From Leptolinea sp. UBA4782 (GTDB taxonomy: Bacteria; Chloroflexota; Anaerolineae; Anaerolineales; Anaerolineaceae): DNA of 26,371 nucleotides. Location of the stretch: the NCBI GenBank assembly GCA_002403095.1, contig DHHC01000024.1, positions 1,967-28,337 of the forward strand, in the 5' to 3' direction. The position numbers and the translations under genes are program-made. Shown piece after piece: positions 14,895 through 22,655 of the stretch. Below the pieces are notes generated by a model. That model saw only the letters and a list, made by a program, of their open reading frames with translations. It was not told where the DNA came from and searched no databases. Position 1 is the stretch's first letter. Every line of letters begins with the position of its first letter.

Positions 14895-15902
14895 CCGAAA
14901 GCAAAAAGTAAAGAAACATTAGTAGAAAAAGCAGCCCGGCTGGGTCTCTCAAACGAAGACCTGGTTGACATGCTGCGCACCATGTATTTAATCCGCCAGT
15001 TCGAGTACATGGCGGACCGGTTGTATGCCCTGGGTAAAGTGCATGGCACCATGCACCTTTCCGCCGGCCAGGAAGCAGTTGCCGTAGGTATCAGCAGAGC
15101 CACCCGCAAAGATGATTATCTGATCAACCACCACCGCGGGCATGGGCACTTCATCTCAAAAGGTGCTGATATCAACCTGATGATGTCCGAGTTCTTGGGT
15201 AAAGAAAACGGGTACTGCAAAGGTCGCGGCGGCTCGATGCACATCGCCGACTTCACCTCGAACAACCTGGGCGCTAATGGCATCGTTGGCGGCGGTATCC
15301 CCCATTCGCTCGGTGTCGGATTGGCCATCAAGCACCGCAAGTCCGATGCGCTGGTAATCACTCTCTTCGGTGACGGCGCCGCCAATGAAGGTGTTTTCCA
15401 CGAAACCCTCAACATGGCTGCCCTCTGGAAGATCCCCTCGCTGTATGTTTGCGAGAACAATAAATATGGCATGTCGATGGATGTTGAACGCGCCACCGCC
15501 AAACTCCCCATCGCCCAGCGCGCTGAAGGCTACGGCATCCCGTGGTACGCCATTGATGGCAATGACCTGCTCCTGGTTTACGAAACCATGAAGAATGCAG
15601 CAGATTACATCCGCGCCGGCAATGGTCCCGTCCTGGTTGAAACCCAGACTTACCGCTACTTCGGTCACTCCAAGAGCGACCGTAACCTGTACCGCTCCAA
15701 GGAAGAAATCGAAAACTGGCGCACAACCAAAGACCCGATCATGCGCTTCCGCGGACAGCTGGTAGAAGAAAATATCATCACTGATGAATTTGCTGACCAG
15801 CTTGATAAAGAAGGATTAAAAATTAACGAGGATGCGGTTGCGTTTGCAGAAGCATCTCCCGAACCAGACCCCAGCACAGTAACGGAGTACGTCTATGCCT
15901 GA
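14892..15902 (+). CDS. E1 alpha subunit, acetoin/pyruvate dehydrogenase-type complex
   Basis: The protein has 336 residues. The thiamine diphosphate motif runs from GDG (160-162) to NN (189-190), with GDGAANEGVFHETLNMAALW as its core. Other conserved parts are INHHRGHGHFISKG (78-91), CKGRGGSMHIAD (109-120) and the phosphorylatable-loop region RYFGHSKSD. In this family E1 decarboxylates a 2-oxoacid, or cleaves an acyloin or diketone such as acetoin, and passes the acyl group to lipoyl-E2. The length and compact form are like AcoA of acetoin dehydrogenase and the E1alpha of Gram-positive-type PDH; these cannot be separated by eye. The E1beta gene overlaps its 3' end by 8 nt. Placement under a sugar regulator argues against housekeeping PDH. 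Confidence 0.92.
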   Translation: MPKAKSKETLVEKAARLGLSNEDLVDMLRTMYLIRQFEYMADRLYALGKVHGTMHLSAGQEAVAVGISRATRKDDYLINHHRGHGHFISKGADINLMMSEFLGKENGYCKGRGGSMHIADFTSNNLGANGIVGGGIPHSLGVGLAIKHRKSDALVITLFGDGAANEGVFHETLNMAALWKIPSLYVCENNKYGMSMDVERATAKLPIAQRAEGYGIPWYAIDGNDLLLVYETMKNAADYIRAGNGPVLVETQTYRYFGHSKSDRNLYRSKEEIENWRTTKDPIMRFRGQLVEENIITDEFADQLDKEGLKINEDAVAFAEASPEPDPSTVTEYVYA

Positions 15903-16881
15903 GATTACTTACCTCGAAGCCATCCGCCAGGCTATGTGGCAGGAAATGAAACGTGATGACCGCGTATTTCTTATCGGTGAGGATATCGGTCGTTATGGAG
16001 GTGCATTTGGCGTCTCCCACGGAATGCTGGACGAATTTGGTCCAGAGCGAATCATTGAAACCCCTATTTCGGAGCCTTCCATTGTTGGCGCTGCAGTTGG
16101 CGCAGCTGTAGTCGACATGCGCCCCATCGTTGAGATTATGTTCATGGATTTCACCCTGATGACATTTGACCAGATCGCCAACCAGGCCGGTAAGATGCAC
16201 TACATGTTCGGCGGTAAGGCTACCGTCCCGATGGTCATCCGCATGCCCGGCGGTTCCGGAACCGGCGCAGCAGCCCAGCATTCACAATCGCTGGAAACTT
16301 TATTAATGCACATGCCAGGCCTCAAAGTCGCAGTTCCCTCCACGCCTTATGACGCCAAAGGCTTGCTGCTTTCAGCCATCCGCGACCCCAACCCTGTTTG
16401 CTTTGTTGAGCACAAACTGCTCTACAAAACCAAGGGTGAAGTACCAGAAGAACAGTACACCATCCCATTCGGTGTAGCCGATATCAAACGCCAGGGCAAG
16501 GACCTGACCATCGTCTCGAGCGGCATTATGGTTCACAAATCCCTCGCGGTCGTCAACCGCCTGGCAGAAGAAGGGATTGATGTCGAAGTAGTGGATGTGC
16601 GCACATTGAAACCGCTCGACAACGATACGATCATCAACTCGGTCGCCAAGACCGGTAAACTGCTGGTTGTACACGAAGCCGTTGAAACAGCCGGCTGGGC
16701 TGGAGAGATCATGGCTATAGTATCCGGCAGCCGCGCCTTCGATTACCTGGATGCACCAATGCGCCGCCTGACCGGCAAAAATGTCCCGATCCCCTACAAC
16801 CGGCAGCTCGAACGTGCTGCTGTACCCCAGGAGGAGGATATCGAGCGGGAAGTACGCGCCATCCTGAAAGGGGAATACTAA
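15895..16881 (+). CDS. E1 beta subunit, acetoin/pyruvate dehydrogenase-type complex
   Basis: The protein has 328 residues. The N-terminal pyrimidine-binding domain has LIGEDIGRYGGAFGVSHGM and the thiamine-activating Glu60 in ETPISEPSIVG. H129 sits in AAQHSQSLE, a conserved active-site region. The C-terminal transketolase-type domain (about 190-320) has VVDVRTLKPLDNDTI and VVHEAVETAGWAGEI. It forms the alpha2beta2 E1 with the upstream product. The 8-nt overlap with E1alpha and the one-base overlap with E2 (TAATG) indicate tightly coupled synthesis of the complex. AcoB, PDH-beta and branched-chain E1beta are alternatives that sequence inspection cannot separate. Confidence 0.93.
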   Translation: MPEITYLEAIRQAMWQEMKRDDRVFLIGEDIGRYGGAFGVSHGMLDEFGPERIIETPISEPSIVGAAVGAAVVDMRPIVEIMFMDFTLMTFDQIANQAGKMHYMFGGKATVPMVIRMPGGSGTGAAAQHSQSLETLLMHMPGLKVAVPSTPYDAKGLLLSAIRDPNPVCFVEHKLLYKTKGEVPEEQYTIPFGVADIKRQGKDLTIVSSGIMVHKSLAVVNRLAEEGIDVEVVDVRTLKPLDNDTIINSVAKTGKLLVVHEAVETAGWAGEIMAIVSGSRAFDYLDAPMRRLTGKNVPIPYNRQLERAAVPQEEDIEREVRAILKGEY

Positions 16882-18233
16882 TGCCTACTGAGTTCATAAT
16901 GCCGAAAGTTGACATGGATCAGGAAAAAGCCACCATCATTTCCTGGAACAAGGCAGAAGGCGATGAAGTAAAACAAGACGAGACCGTCCTCGTGGTGGAA
17001 ACCGACAAGGTCGCCATTGACGTGACCGCACCCGCCACCGGCAAGCTGGTAGATATCCGCTTCAAAGAAGGGGATGTGGTCCCGGTTGCAACCGTGATCG
17101 CCTACGTTCTGGGCAAGGGCGAGACCATGGCAGATATTCCTGGGAGAACTGCTGCAACAGCAGCACCCAAGCCTGCCGAAACCCCAAAAGCTGAAGCCGC
17201 AAAAGCGCCCTCAGCTGCCAGCCCGGTTGCCATCCGCGCGGCCCAGGAACTCGGCGTGAACATCAATGATGTGCCTGCCAGCAGCGGGCGTATCAGCCGG
17301 GAAGACGTTGAACAATATGCTGAAAGCCTGAAAGCTGCCCCACAGCAGCCCCTGTCAGAAGCCGGGAAAGTGGCAGCCACCCCTGCCGCCCGCCGCTTGG
17401 CGCGCGAAGCAGGCATTGCCCTTGAAACCCTAGCCGGCAGCGGCCCGCACGGCCGTGTGCAGGCACAAGATGTTATGGCGCCCGCTCCGGCTGCTGCCAG
17501 ACCTGCCGCACCGGTTGCCGCTGTAAGCACTGGCGAACGCCAGGCAAAGGTTGTTCCCCTGACAAGCATGCGCCAGAAGATTGCAGACCGGCTGCAAGCC
17601 AGTTTCCGTGATATCCCGCATATCTTCCTTACTGTAGAAGCAGATGTCACCCGGCTGGAAGACGCACGTAAACGCTTGAATGAGATCGCCGCCCGCCAGG
17701 GCAATAGCAAAGTCTCCCTGACAGCCATGCTGGTCAAGGTGATCGCCTGGGGGCTCGAACGCAACCCGTACTTGAACGCATCACTTGTCGGGCAGAACAT
17801 TCACTTATGGGAAGATATCAATATGGGTGTGGCAACTGCCCTGGATGAAGGACTGATTGTTCCCGTTGTCCACAATGCCAATAAGCTGCCCTTACGCCAG
17901 ATCTCCGAATCCATTACCGACCTGAGCAAGCGTGCCCGTGAAGGCAAACTGGCTTTGAGCGAGATCAAAGGCGGAACCTTCACCATCACCAACCTGGGCA
18001 TGTTTGACATCCCGCAATTCAACGCGGTTATCAACCCGCCTGAGTGCGCTATCCTGGCAGCCGGATCGGTTGTGCGTAAACCGGTTGTGGTGGATGAATT
18101 TGATTCGATCGAGGTCCGCCCGATCATCAGCCTGACTCTCTCTGCGGACCACCGTATCGTGGACGGCGTGGTAGCTGCCCGCTTCCTCAACGACCTGGTG
18201 GAAGGTATCGAGAGTCCGGAAACCATGTTATAA
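16881..18233 (+). CDS. Dihydrolipoamide acyltransferase (E2) with two subunit-binding domains
   Basis: The protein has 450 residues. Residues 1-78 are a lipoyl domain with the lipoylated K43 in VVETDKVAIDV. An Ala/Pro-rich linker follows. Two peripheral subunit-binding domains appear in tandem: about 113-147 (SPVAIRAAQELGVNINDV to GRISREDVEQY) and about 167-199 (TPAARRLAREAGIALETL to HGRVQAQDVM). Most E2 proteins have one. After a second linker, the catalytic acyltransferase domain (about 222-450) ends with the active-site SADHRIVDG. E2 transfers the acyl group from lipoate to CoA. No E3 (lipoamide dehydrogenase) gene is in the window, so it must come from elsewhere. The operon ends at a terminator 45 nt downstream. 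Confidence 0.93.
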   Translation: MPTEFIMPKVDMDQEKATIISWNKAEGDEVKQDETVLVVETDKVAIDVTAPATGKLVDIRFKEGDVVPVATVIAYVLGKGETMADIPGRTAATAAPKPAETPKAEAAKAPSAASPVAIRAAQELGVNINDVPASSGRISREDVEQYAESLKAAPQQPLSEAGKVAATPAARRLAREAGIALETLAGSGPHGRVQAQDVMAPAPAAARPAAPVAAVSTGERQAKVVPLTSMRQKIADRLQASFRDIPHIFLTVEADVTRLEDARKRLNEIAARQGNSKVSLTAMLVKVIAWGLERNPYLNASLVGQNIHLWEDINMGVATALDEGLIVPVVHNANKLPLRQISESITDLSKRAREGKLALSEIKGGTFTITNLGMFDIPQFNAVINPPECAILAAGSVVRKPVVVDEFDSIEVRPIISLTLSADHRIVDGVVAARFLNDLVEGIESPETML

Positions 18234-18277
18234 GCACACGGCGCATCACAGTCTCATCACTAAGAGCCGTTTGCCCA

Positions 18278-18333
18278 GCACGCCAGCTGCAACAATGTTG
18301 TTTCAGTGAAACACGCAGTTGGCGTGCCTTTTT
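18278..18333 (+). terminator. Rho-independent terminator after E2
   Basis: A 13-bp stem with one G-U pair (GCACGCCAGCTGC / GCAGTTGGCGTGC) encloses a second small hairpin (GTTTC-AGT-GAAAC) and is followed by CTTTTT. Confidence 0.88.
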
Positions 18334-18360
18334 ACCAATATTCATGAAACAAGTTAAAAT
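18331..18360 (+). promoter_or_regulatory. Candidate promoter of the UroD-like gene
   Basis: TTTACC (18331-18336), 18 nt and TAAAAT (18355-18360, in GTTAAAAT) begin on the terminator's T-run. The ATG at 18393 has GAGGAG (18379-18384) upstream. Confidence 0.4.
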
Positions 18361-18392
18361 CACTGCAGGATCATAGTAGAGGAGTTGAATAG

Positions 18393-19541
18393 ATGGAATG
18401 GAATTCCCGCCAAAGGGTAATCACTACATTAGAACACAAGGAACCGGACCGGGTTCCCATTGACCTGGCGCCCCTGGTTGACTGCTACCTGAACCTGAAA
18501 GATTATCTCGGCATTAAAGTTGATGAAGAGATTAAGCCTAACCTGGCCATGGAAGTCATCCCTCACCCGGCAGTGCTTAAAGCGCTAGATACGGATGTGA
18601 TTTCAGTTAAATTAGGTGGCGGGAAAACACCCCCAAAACCAAAACGGGATGACGGTTTGGTTGAGGATGCATATGGGGTATTGTACAGGCGTGTCCAGCA
18701 GACCAGCGGCAGCTACATGGAGGTAGCGTACTCTCCCCTTGCCAATGCCACCCTGGAAACGTTGAAAAATTACCCCTGGCCGAGGGTGGATTACCCCGGC
18801 AGGCTGGAAGAAACCGCAGAGACAGCTCGCAGCCTGTATGAAAACACCGACCTGGCATTGATGGGCAGGTTCGGGGGCCCGATCATTGAGACTGCCGTGT
18901 ACCTGATGGGGTTTGAAAACTGGCTGCTGTGCACCGCTGAAGCGCCGGATGTGGCCGGCTACCTGCTCGACCGTCTCACGGATATTATGATCGAGATGGA
19001 CCGCATCGGGCTGGAAGCCACGGCCCCTTACCTGCAGATTTTCAAGGTCAGCGGTGAAGACCTGGGCACCCAGAACGGGCTGCTGTACTCGCCGCGTATG
19101 CTGCGCAGCCTGATCCTGCCGTGTTTCCAACGCCGCTGGCAGGCTGCCCGCGATTACCTGGATACGGTCAACCCCACCTGCAAGATCATGCTGCACTCGT
19201 GCGGCAGTGTCAGGCGCATCATCCCGGACCTGATCGCCAGCGGCATCCAGGTGCTTAATCCCATCCAGCCCCGCGCAAAGGACATGGATTCATTTGAACT
19301 GAAACAGGAATTCGGTGACCAGCTGGTATTTCATGGCGGGGTGGATATCCAGGAAGTGCTGCCATTCGGCACAAAAGAAGAAGTGGAAGCTGAAGTCAAA
19401 ACCCGCATCCAGGCGCTGGCTCCTGGTGGCGGCTACATCCTGAGCACCTCCCACTTTATCCAGGCTGACACTCCGCCCGAGAATGTCGTCACCATGTGCG
19501 AGGCTGCCCATAAGTATGGAAAGTATCCGCTGCAGGTCTGA
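18393..19541 (+). CDS. Uroporphyrinogen decarboxylase superfamily protein, MtaA/CmuA-type, probable methyltransferase-like
   Basis: The protein has 382 residues. It belongs to the UroD fold family, but not to true HemE: it begins WNSRQRVITTLEHKEPDRVPID, typical of the catabolic UroD-like group. It carries a metal-site-like HSCG (in KIMLHSCGSVRRIIPDLIASG) followed by NPIQPRAKDMD and VFHGGVDIQEVLPFGT. A later Cys (in VTMCEAAHKYGKYPL) could be a further ligand, as the HxC...C zinc site of MtaA methyltransferases. No corrinoid protein, methyltransferase partner or heme gene is nearby. Members of this group often occur in sugar-use loci, where their role is unknown. It has its own promoter candidate and ends before a pair of foldback repeats. 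Confidence 0.8.
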   Translation: MEWNSRQRVITTLEHKEPDRVPIDLAPLVDCYLNLKDYLGIKVDEEIKPNLAMEVIPHPAVLKALDTDVISVKLGGGKTPPKPKRDDGLVEDAYGVLYRRVQQTSGSYMEVAYSPLANATLETLKNYPWPRVDYPGRLEETAETARSLYENTDLALMGRFGGPIIETAVYLMGFENWLLCTAEAPDVAGYLLDRLTDIMIEMDRIGLEATAPYLQIFKVSGEDLGTQNGLLYSPRMLRSLILPCFQRRWQAARDYLDTVNPTCKIMLHSCGSVRRIIPDLIASGIQVLNPIQPRAKDMDSFELKQEFGDQLVFHGGVDIQEVLPFGTKEEVEAEVKTRIQALAPGGGYILSTSHFIQADTPPENVVTMCEAAHKYGKYPLQV

Positions 19542-19553
19542 AAGCAATTTTGT

Positions 19554-19633
19554 TGTCATCCTGAGGGAGGAACAACCGAAGGATCTCGCTCCGGACTTTC
19601 AGAGCGGGATTCTTCGCTTCGCTCAGAATGACA
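19554..19633. repeat. MITE-like foldback repeat, copy 1
   Basis: This 80-bp element begins TGTCATCCTGAG and ends CTCAGAATGACA; the ends are inverted repeats with one mismatch. Inner arms (AAGGATCTCGCTC / GAGCGGGATTCTT) also pair, so the whole unit folds back. The sequence type (GTCATyCTGAG...AAGGATCT) is a common dispersed intergenic repeat in bacterial genomes. It lies just after the UroD-like stop. Confidence 0.75.
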
Positions 19634-19642
19634 GACAAAAGC

Positions 19643-19723
19643 TGGTCGTCCATGAGGAGAAACGACTGAAGGATCCCGTATTGGCACTTCAAGGCGAGAC
19701 CCTTCACATCGTTCAGGGTGACA
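19643..19723. repeat. MITE-like foldback repeat, degenerate copy 2
   Basis: This 81-bp unit begins near TGGTCGTCCATGAGG, contains CGACTGAAGGATCCC and ends GTTCAGGGTGACA. It matches copy 1 in layout with many substitutions. It follows copy 1 after 9 nt, giving a tandem pair in the gap between converging genes. Confidence 0.6.
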
Positions 19724-19769
19724 AACGAAATACAAACAAAGGACCTATTACTTAGGTTACATAAAACAA

Positions 19770-19793
19770 AAAGGCCGGGTGATCCCGGCCTTT
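19770..19793 (-). terminator. Terminator of FGGY kinase 2
   Basis: A perfect 10-bp stem (AAAGGCCGGG / CCCGGCCTTT) with a TGAT tetraloop lies 18 nt past the kinase stop. The A-rich left flank gives a T-run on the minus strand; the right flank is also T-rich, so it may work in both directions. Confidence 0.85.
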
Positions 19794-19811
19794 CGTTATT
19801 TACACAGACTC

Positions 19812-21347
19812 TTACGGGTTTGCCAGGTGGAAGAGGTCATGCATCAAATCCTTGTTGCGTTTGTACAGCTCAAGGTACACCTGGAAGTACTTGTTATAGG
19901 TATCATACTTGGCAAGATCAGGCTTCACCTCACGGCTGTATTTGACCCATTTTGTAATATCATCCTTGGAAGAGAACACACCTGCACCCAGGCCGGCAAT
20001 GAACGCGTCTCCATAGGAAGCGCCGGTAACTATATCCGGGATGCGCTGCGGCACACCGCAAATATCAGATACCGCCTGCAGCCAGATCTTGTTCTTTGTC
20101 CCGCCTCCGACTGCGATTACCTCGTTGATGGTTGCACCTACACCTTTCATCACATCGAAGTTGTGGCGGATGCTGTAGGCTACCCCTTCCAAAGTCGCCT
20201 TAAAGAGGTGCGCCCGGGTATGCGCAAGCGTCAACCCGAAATATGTGCCGCGCGCCCGCGGATCGTTTAGCGGGGTGCGTTCGCCGCTGAAGTAAGGCAG
20301 CACCACCAGGCCTTCAGATCCGGCCGGGATGTTCTCTGCTTCTTTGACCAACTCGCTGTAGGCGTTCGGTCCGCCAGCCTGTTCAGCCGCGACAAGGTCC
20401 ATGGCCACTTTATCGCGGAACCAGCGGGTAAGTGCGCCGCTGGTGGCCATGGCGCCGATCATGCCGTAGGTGCCTTTGAATGCATATGGCTGGCCCCACA
20501 GGGTGCGTTCGACATTGTAATGGTCCATCACTTCCAGCATAATGATGGTCGAACCGTACATGATCATCATCTGCCCGGGTTTAACCGTACCGGTGCTGAC
20601 GCATTCGGAGACAGCATCCACCGCCCCTACTACCACCGGGGTGCCTTCTGCCAGGCCGGTTTGGGCTGCGGCATCTTTGGTAACATGCCCTGCAATTTCA
20701 TCCGACCAGCGCAGCTCGGGCAGCCGTTCCACTTCCACAATGCCCTCGCTCATCTCGCGGCTCCACTCGCCCTTCTTGTAATCGTACATGGGCATGAAGA
20801 AGGATCCGGTCATGTGGTCGATGACATAATTTCCCGTCAGCCGGGCGACCAGGAAGGTGGTGGCAGTGACGAATTTGTATGCCTTTTTGTACACCTCAGG
20901 CTCATTTTTCTTTACCCACAGGATCTTCGGGCCAACCATCTGGGTCGCCAGTTCCATACCGCCATGCTCAAAGATCTTATCCTTGCCCCACTTCTCATCC
21001 AGTTCGGTGATCTCGTTCATGTTGCGGGTATCCACACCATACAGGATTCCCATGCGCAGCGGCTTGCAGTCCTTATCCACCGGCAGGCAGTCAGACCCGA
21101 TAGCGCTGCAGCCAACTGCAATGATCTCTTTAGGGTCAATTCCGGTGTCAGCCAGCAGTTTCTTGGTGATGATGCAAAAATCACCCCACCAGTCCTTCTC
21201 AGCATCATGCTCGGCCCAGCCCTGGTGCGGAATGGACATGGTGTGCGGATTCACCTGGGTGCTTAACACCTTGCCGTCAAGGTCGGTGATCACACCTTTT
21301 GACTCATATGTTCCGATATCAATGCCAAGTAAATACCCTTTAGCCAT
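19812..21347 (-). CDS. FGGY-family carbohydrate kinase, paralogue 2
   Basis: The protein has 511 residues, with a good ribosome-binding site (GGAGAAGG). It shares all FGGY landmarks with kinase 1: IDIGTYESKG (9-18), the candidate base D244 in GAVDAVSE, PYFSGERTPLNDPRARG, and VAVGGGTKN. By hand, 74 of the first 100 residues are identical with no gaps. Differences cluster in the middle region that shapes the sugar site, for example LQASFYNPLYDIKNCRW against MTGSFFMPMYDYKKGEW. The gene stands alone, apart from its own candidate promoter, so it may act on a related substrate or be a backup copy. It is not next to a transporter. The substrate is unknown. Confidence 0.92.
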   Translation of the reverse strand: MAKGYLLGIDIGTYESKGVITDLDGKVLSTQVNPHTMSIPHQGWAEHDAEKDWWGDFCIITKKLLADTGIDPKEIIAVGCSAIGSDCLPVDKDCKPLRMGILYGVDTRNMNEITELDEKWGKDKIFEHGGMELATQMVGPKILWVKKNEPEVYKKAYKFVTATTFLVARLTGNYVIDHMTGSFFMPMYDYKKGEWSREMSEGIVEVERLPELRWSDEIAGHVTKDAAAQTGLAEGTPVVVGAVDAVSECVSTGTVKPGQMMIMYGSTIIMLEVMDHYNVERTLWGQPYAFKGTYGMIGAMATSGALTRWFRDKVAMDLVAAEQAGGPNAYSELVKEAENIPAGSEGLVVLPYFSGERTPLNDPRARGTYFGLTLAHTRAHLFKATLEGVAYSIRHNFDVMKGVGATINEVIAVGGGTKNKIWLQAVSDICGVPQRIPDIVTGASYGDAFIAGLGAGVFSSKDDITKWVKYSREVKPDLAKYDTYNKYFQVYLELYKRNKDLMHDLFHLANP

Positions 21348-21395
21348 AGCCTTCTCCTGTTAAATGATATTTGATGATTACATCCATCCAGTTTC

Positions 21396-21430
21396 AGCAC
21401 TGTTCTGGTGCTAAATTCTTAAGTATTATA
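21396..21430 (-). promoter_or_regulatory. Candidate promoter and hairpin upstream of FGGY kinase 2
   Basis: On the minus strand, a perfect TATAAT at 21430-21425 (poor -35) would give a leader of about 70 nt. The leader contains the palindrome AGCAC-N7-GTGCT (21396-21412), which could be an operator or RNA hairpin. Confidence 0.38.
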
Positions 21431-21441
21431 TTCCTCGACTG

Positions 21442-22509
21442 CTAAATGAGAAATTGCCCGTTCTTAAAGATCTGCCTGCCATCCATAACAATGCTGCTAT
21501 CCTGGCGGGTGTCCTTCACGATATCCCAGTGGATGGGTGATTTATTCGTCCCGCCGCATTCAGGGTATGACCTGCCCAGGGCAATATGGATGGTACCGCC
21601 GATCTTTTCATCGATCAGGATATCGGTGGTAAACCGGTCAACATACGGGTTAACCCCGACTGCAAACTCGCCGATGGTGCTGGCTCCCGGGTCGCTGGAG
21701 ATCACCTGGCGCAGGAAATCCTGGTTTTTGCTGGCAGTGGCTTCCACCAGTTCACCTTTCTTCCAGGTCAGGCGGATGTCATGCACCTGCCGCCCGCCTA
21801 GCACACCGGGAAACTCGAAGTAAATGGTACCGTCGATGGTCTCGTTTACCGGGGCAGTGTAAATTTCTCCATCCGGCATATTGATGTGCCCGTCGCCTAC
21901 CAGCCACTTCCTGCCGGCGATCGAGAAGGACAGGTCTGTCTCTTTACCCAATATGTGGATCTGGCTGCCCTGATTGAGGATGCCGGTCAACCGCTCCCAC
22001 TCTCTGGACTGGGCCGGCCAATCCAGCAAGCAGGAGTTAAAGAACATTTCCATCATGGTTTCCAGGTCAGTCTCCGCCTGCTGGGCAAAAGCAGCATTAG
22101 GGACCCGCACCAGCGTCCAGCGGGTTTTATCCCAGCGCATGGAGGATATGACCCCGTTTGCCTTCTGGCTCATGGATAAGCGGTCAGGGCTGATGTCGGC
22201 GAACTCATACAGGTTATGCGCACCGCGCAGCCCAAAATAGACATCCGCCCACTCCATACCAAAGGCTTCTACCTCTGGTACCCAACCTATCTGTTCAGGC
22301 GTGCCGTGCTTCATTAATGAATGACGCAGAGTCTCCGACAGGAACTGCACCTGCACCAGCGCACCGGCTTTGACCGACTCTTCATACACTGTTTGCACCA
22401 GTGGCAGGGTGTGGGTTTCCTGCATGGCGATCATCACTTTTTCACCGGGTTTGATACCAGCAGAATGGCTAACCAGAATTTCCCCCAGCTGCTTCCAACG
22501 TTTATCCAT
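21442..22509 (-). CDS. M29-family (AmpS/PepS/thermophilic) aminopeptidase
   Basis: The protein has 355 residues from ATG 22509; a TTG one codon earlier is rejected because GGAGGAAG is well placed for the ATG. M29 enzymes are cytoplasmic metallo-aminopeptidases with two metal ions. Candidate ligands are all visible: E215 (in NMPDGEIYTAP), E281 (in IGEFAVGVNP), E301, H308 (in GTIHIALG), and H327 with D329 (in SPIHWD). The spacing between the first two Glu residues (66) fits what I recall of Thermus aminopeptidase T. It is transcribed alone from an extended -10 promoter, upstream of kinase 2. A link to the sugar genes is not apparent. The length is somewhat short for the family (about 360-410). 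Confidence 0.87.
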   Translation of the reverse strand: MDKRWKQLGEILVSHSAGIKPGEKVMIAMQETHTLPLVQTVYEESVKAGALVQVQFLSETLRHSLMKHGTPEQIGWVPEVEAFGMEWADVYFGLRGAHNLYEFADISPDRLSMSQKANGVISSMRWDKTRWTLVRVPNAAFAQQAETDLETMMEMFFNSCLLDWPAQSREWERLTGILNQGSQIHILGKETDLSFSIAGRKWLVGDGHINMPDGEIYTAPVNETIDGTIYFEFPGVLGGRQVHDIRLTWKKGELVEATASKNQDFLRQVISSDPGASTIGEFAVGVNPYVDRFTTDILIDEKIGGTIHIALGRSYPECGGTNKSPIHWDIVKDTRQDSSIVMDGRQIFKNGQFLI

Positions 22510-22558
22510 CAACTTCCTCCAAACATGCCCTTGATTTTCTTTCTCTACCCTTCCAGAA

Positions 22559-22567
22559 ATTATACCA
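22559..22567 (-). promoter_or_regulatory. Extended -10 promoter of the M29 aminopeptidase
   Basis: On the minus strand TGG-TATAAT is a perfect extended -10 about 50 nt before the start codon. There is no clear -35. Confidence 0.5.
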
Positions 22568-22599
22568 AATGTACCTTACCGCCCGGTGTGATTAAACAA

Positions 22600-22632
22600 T
22601 ACAAGGTTGTGGATAAACATCACAACCTTGTA
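22600..22632 (-). terminator. Probable terminator of the kamA operon
   Basis: A perfect 12-bp stem (TACAAGGTTGTG / CACAACCTTGTA) with a 9-nt loop lies 23 nt past the DUF4190-type stop. On the minus strand it is followed by TTGTTTAAT, a weak T-rich tail, so it is a probable but not ideal intrinsic terminator. Confidence 0.65.
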
Positions 22633-22655
22633 CTGCAATTTCTTGAATAGCCGCT

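Noticed and set aside
16881..18233. E1/E2 genes as the housekeeping pyruvate dehydrogenase
   Set aside because: The operon starts with a SorC sugar regulator, lacks E3 and sits beside a sugar transporter. Pyruvate cannot be excluded as substrate, but a housekeeping role is less likely.
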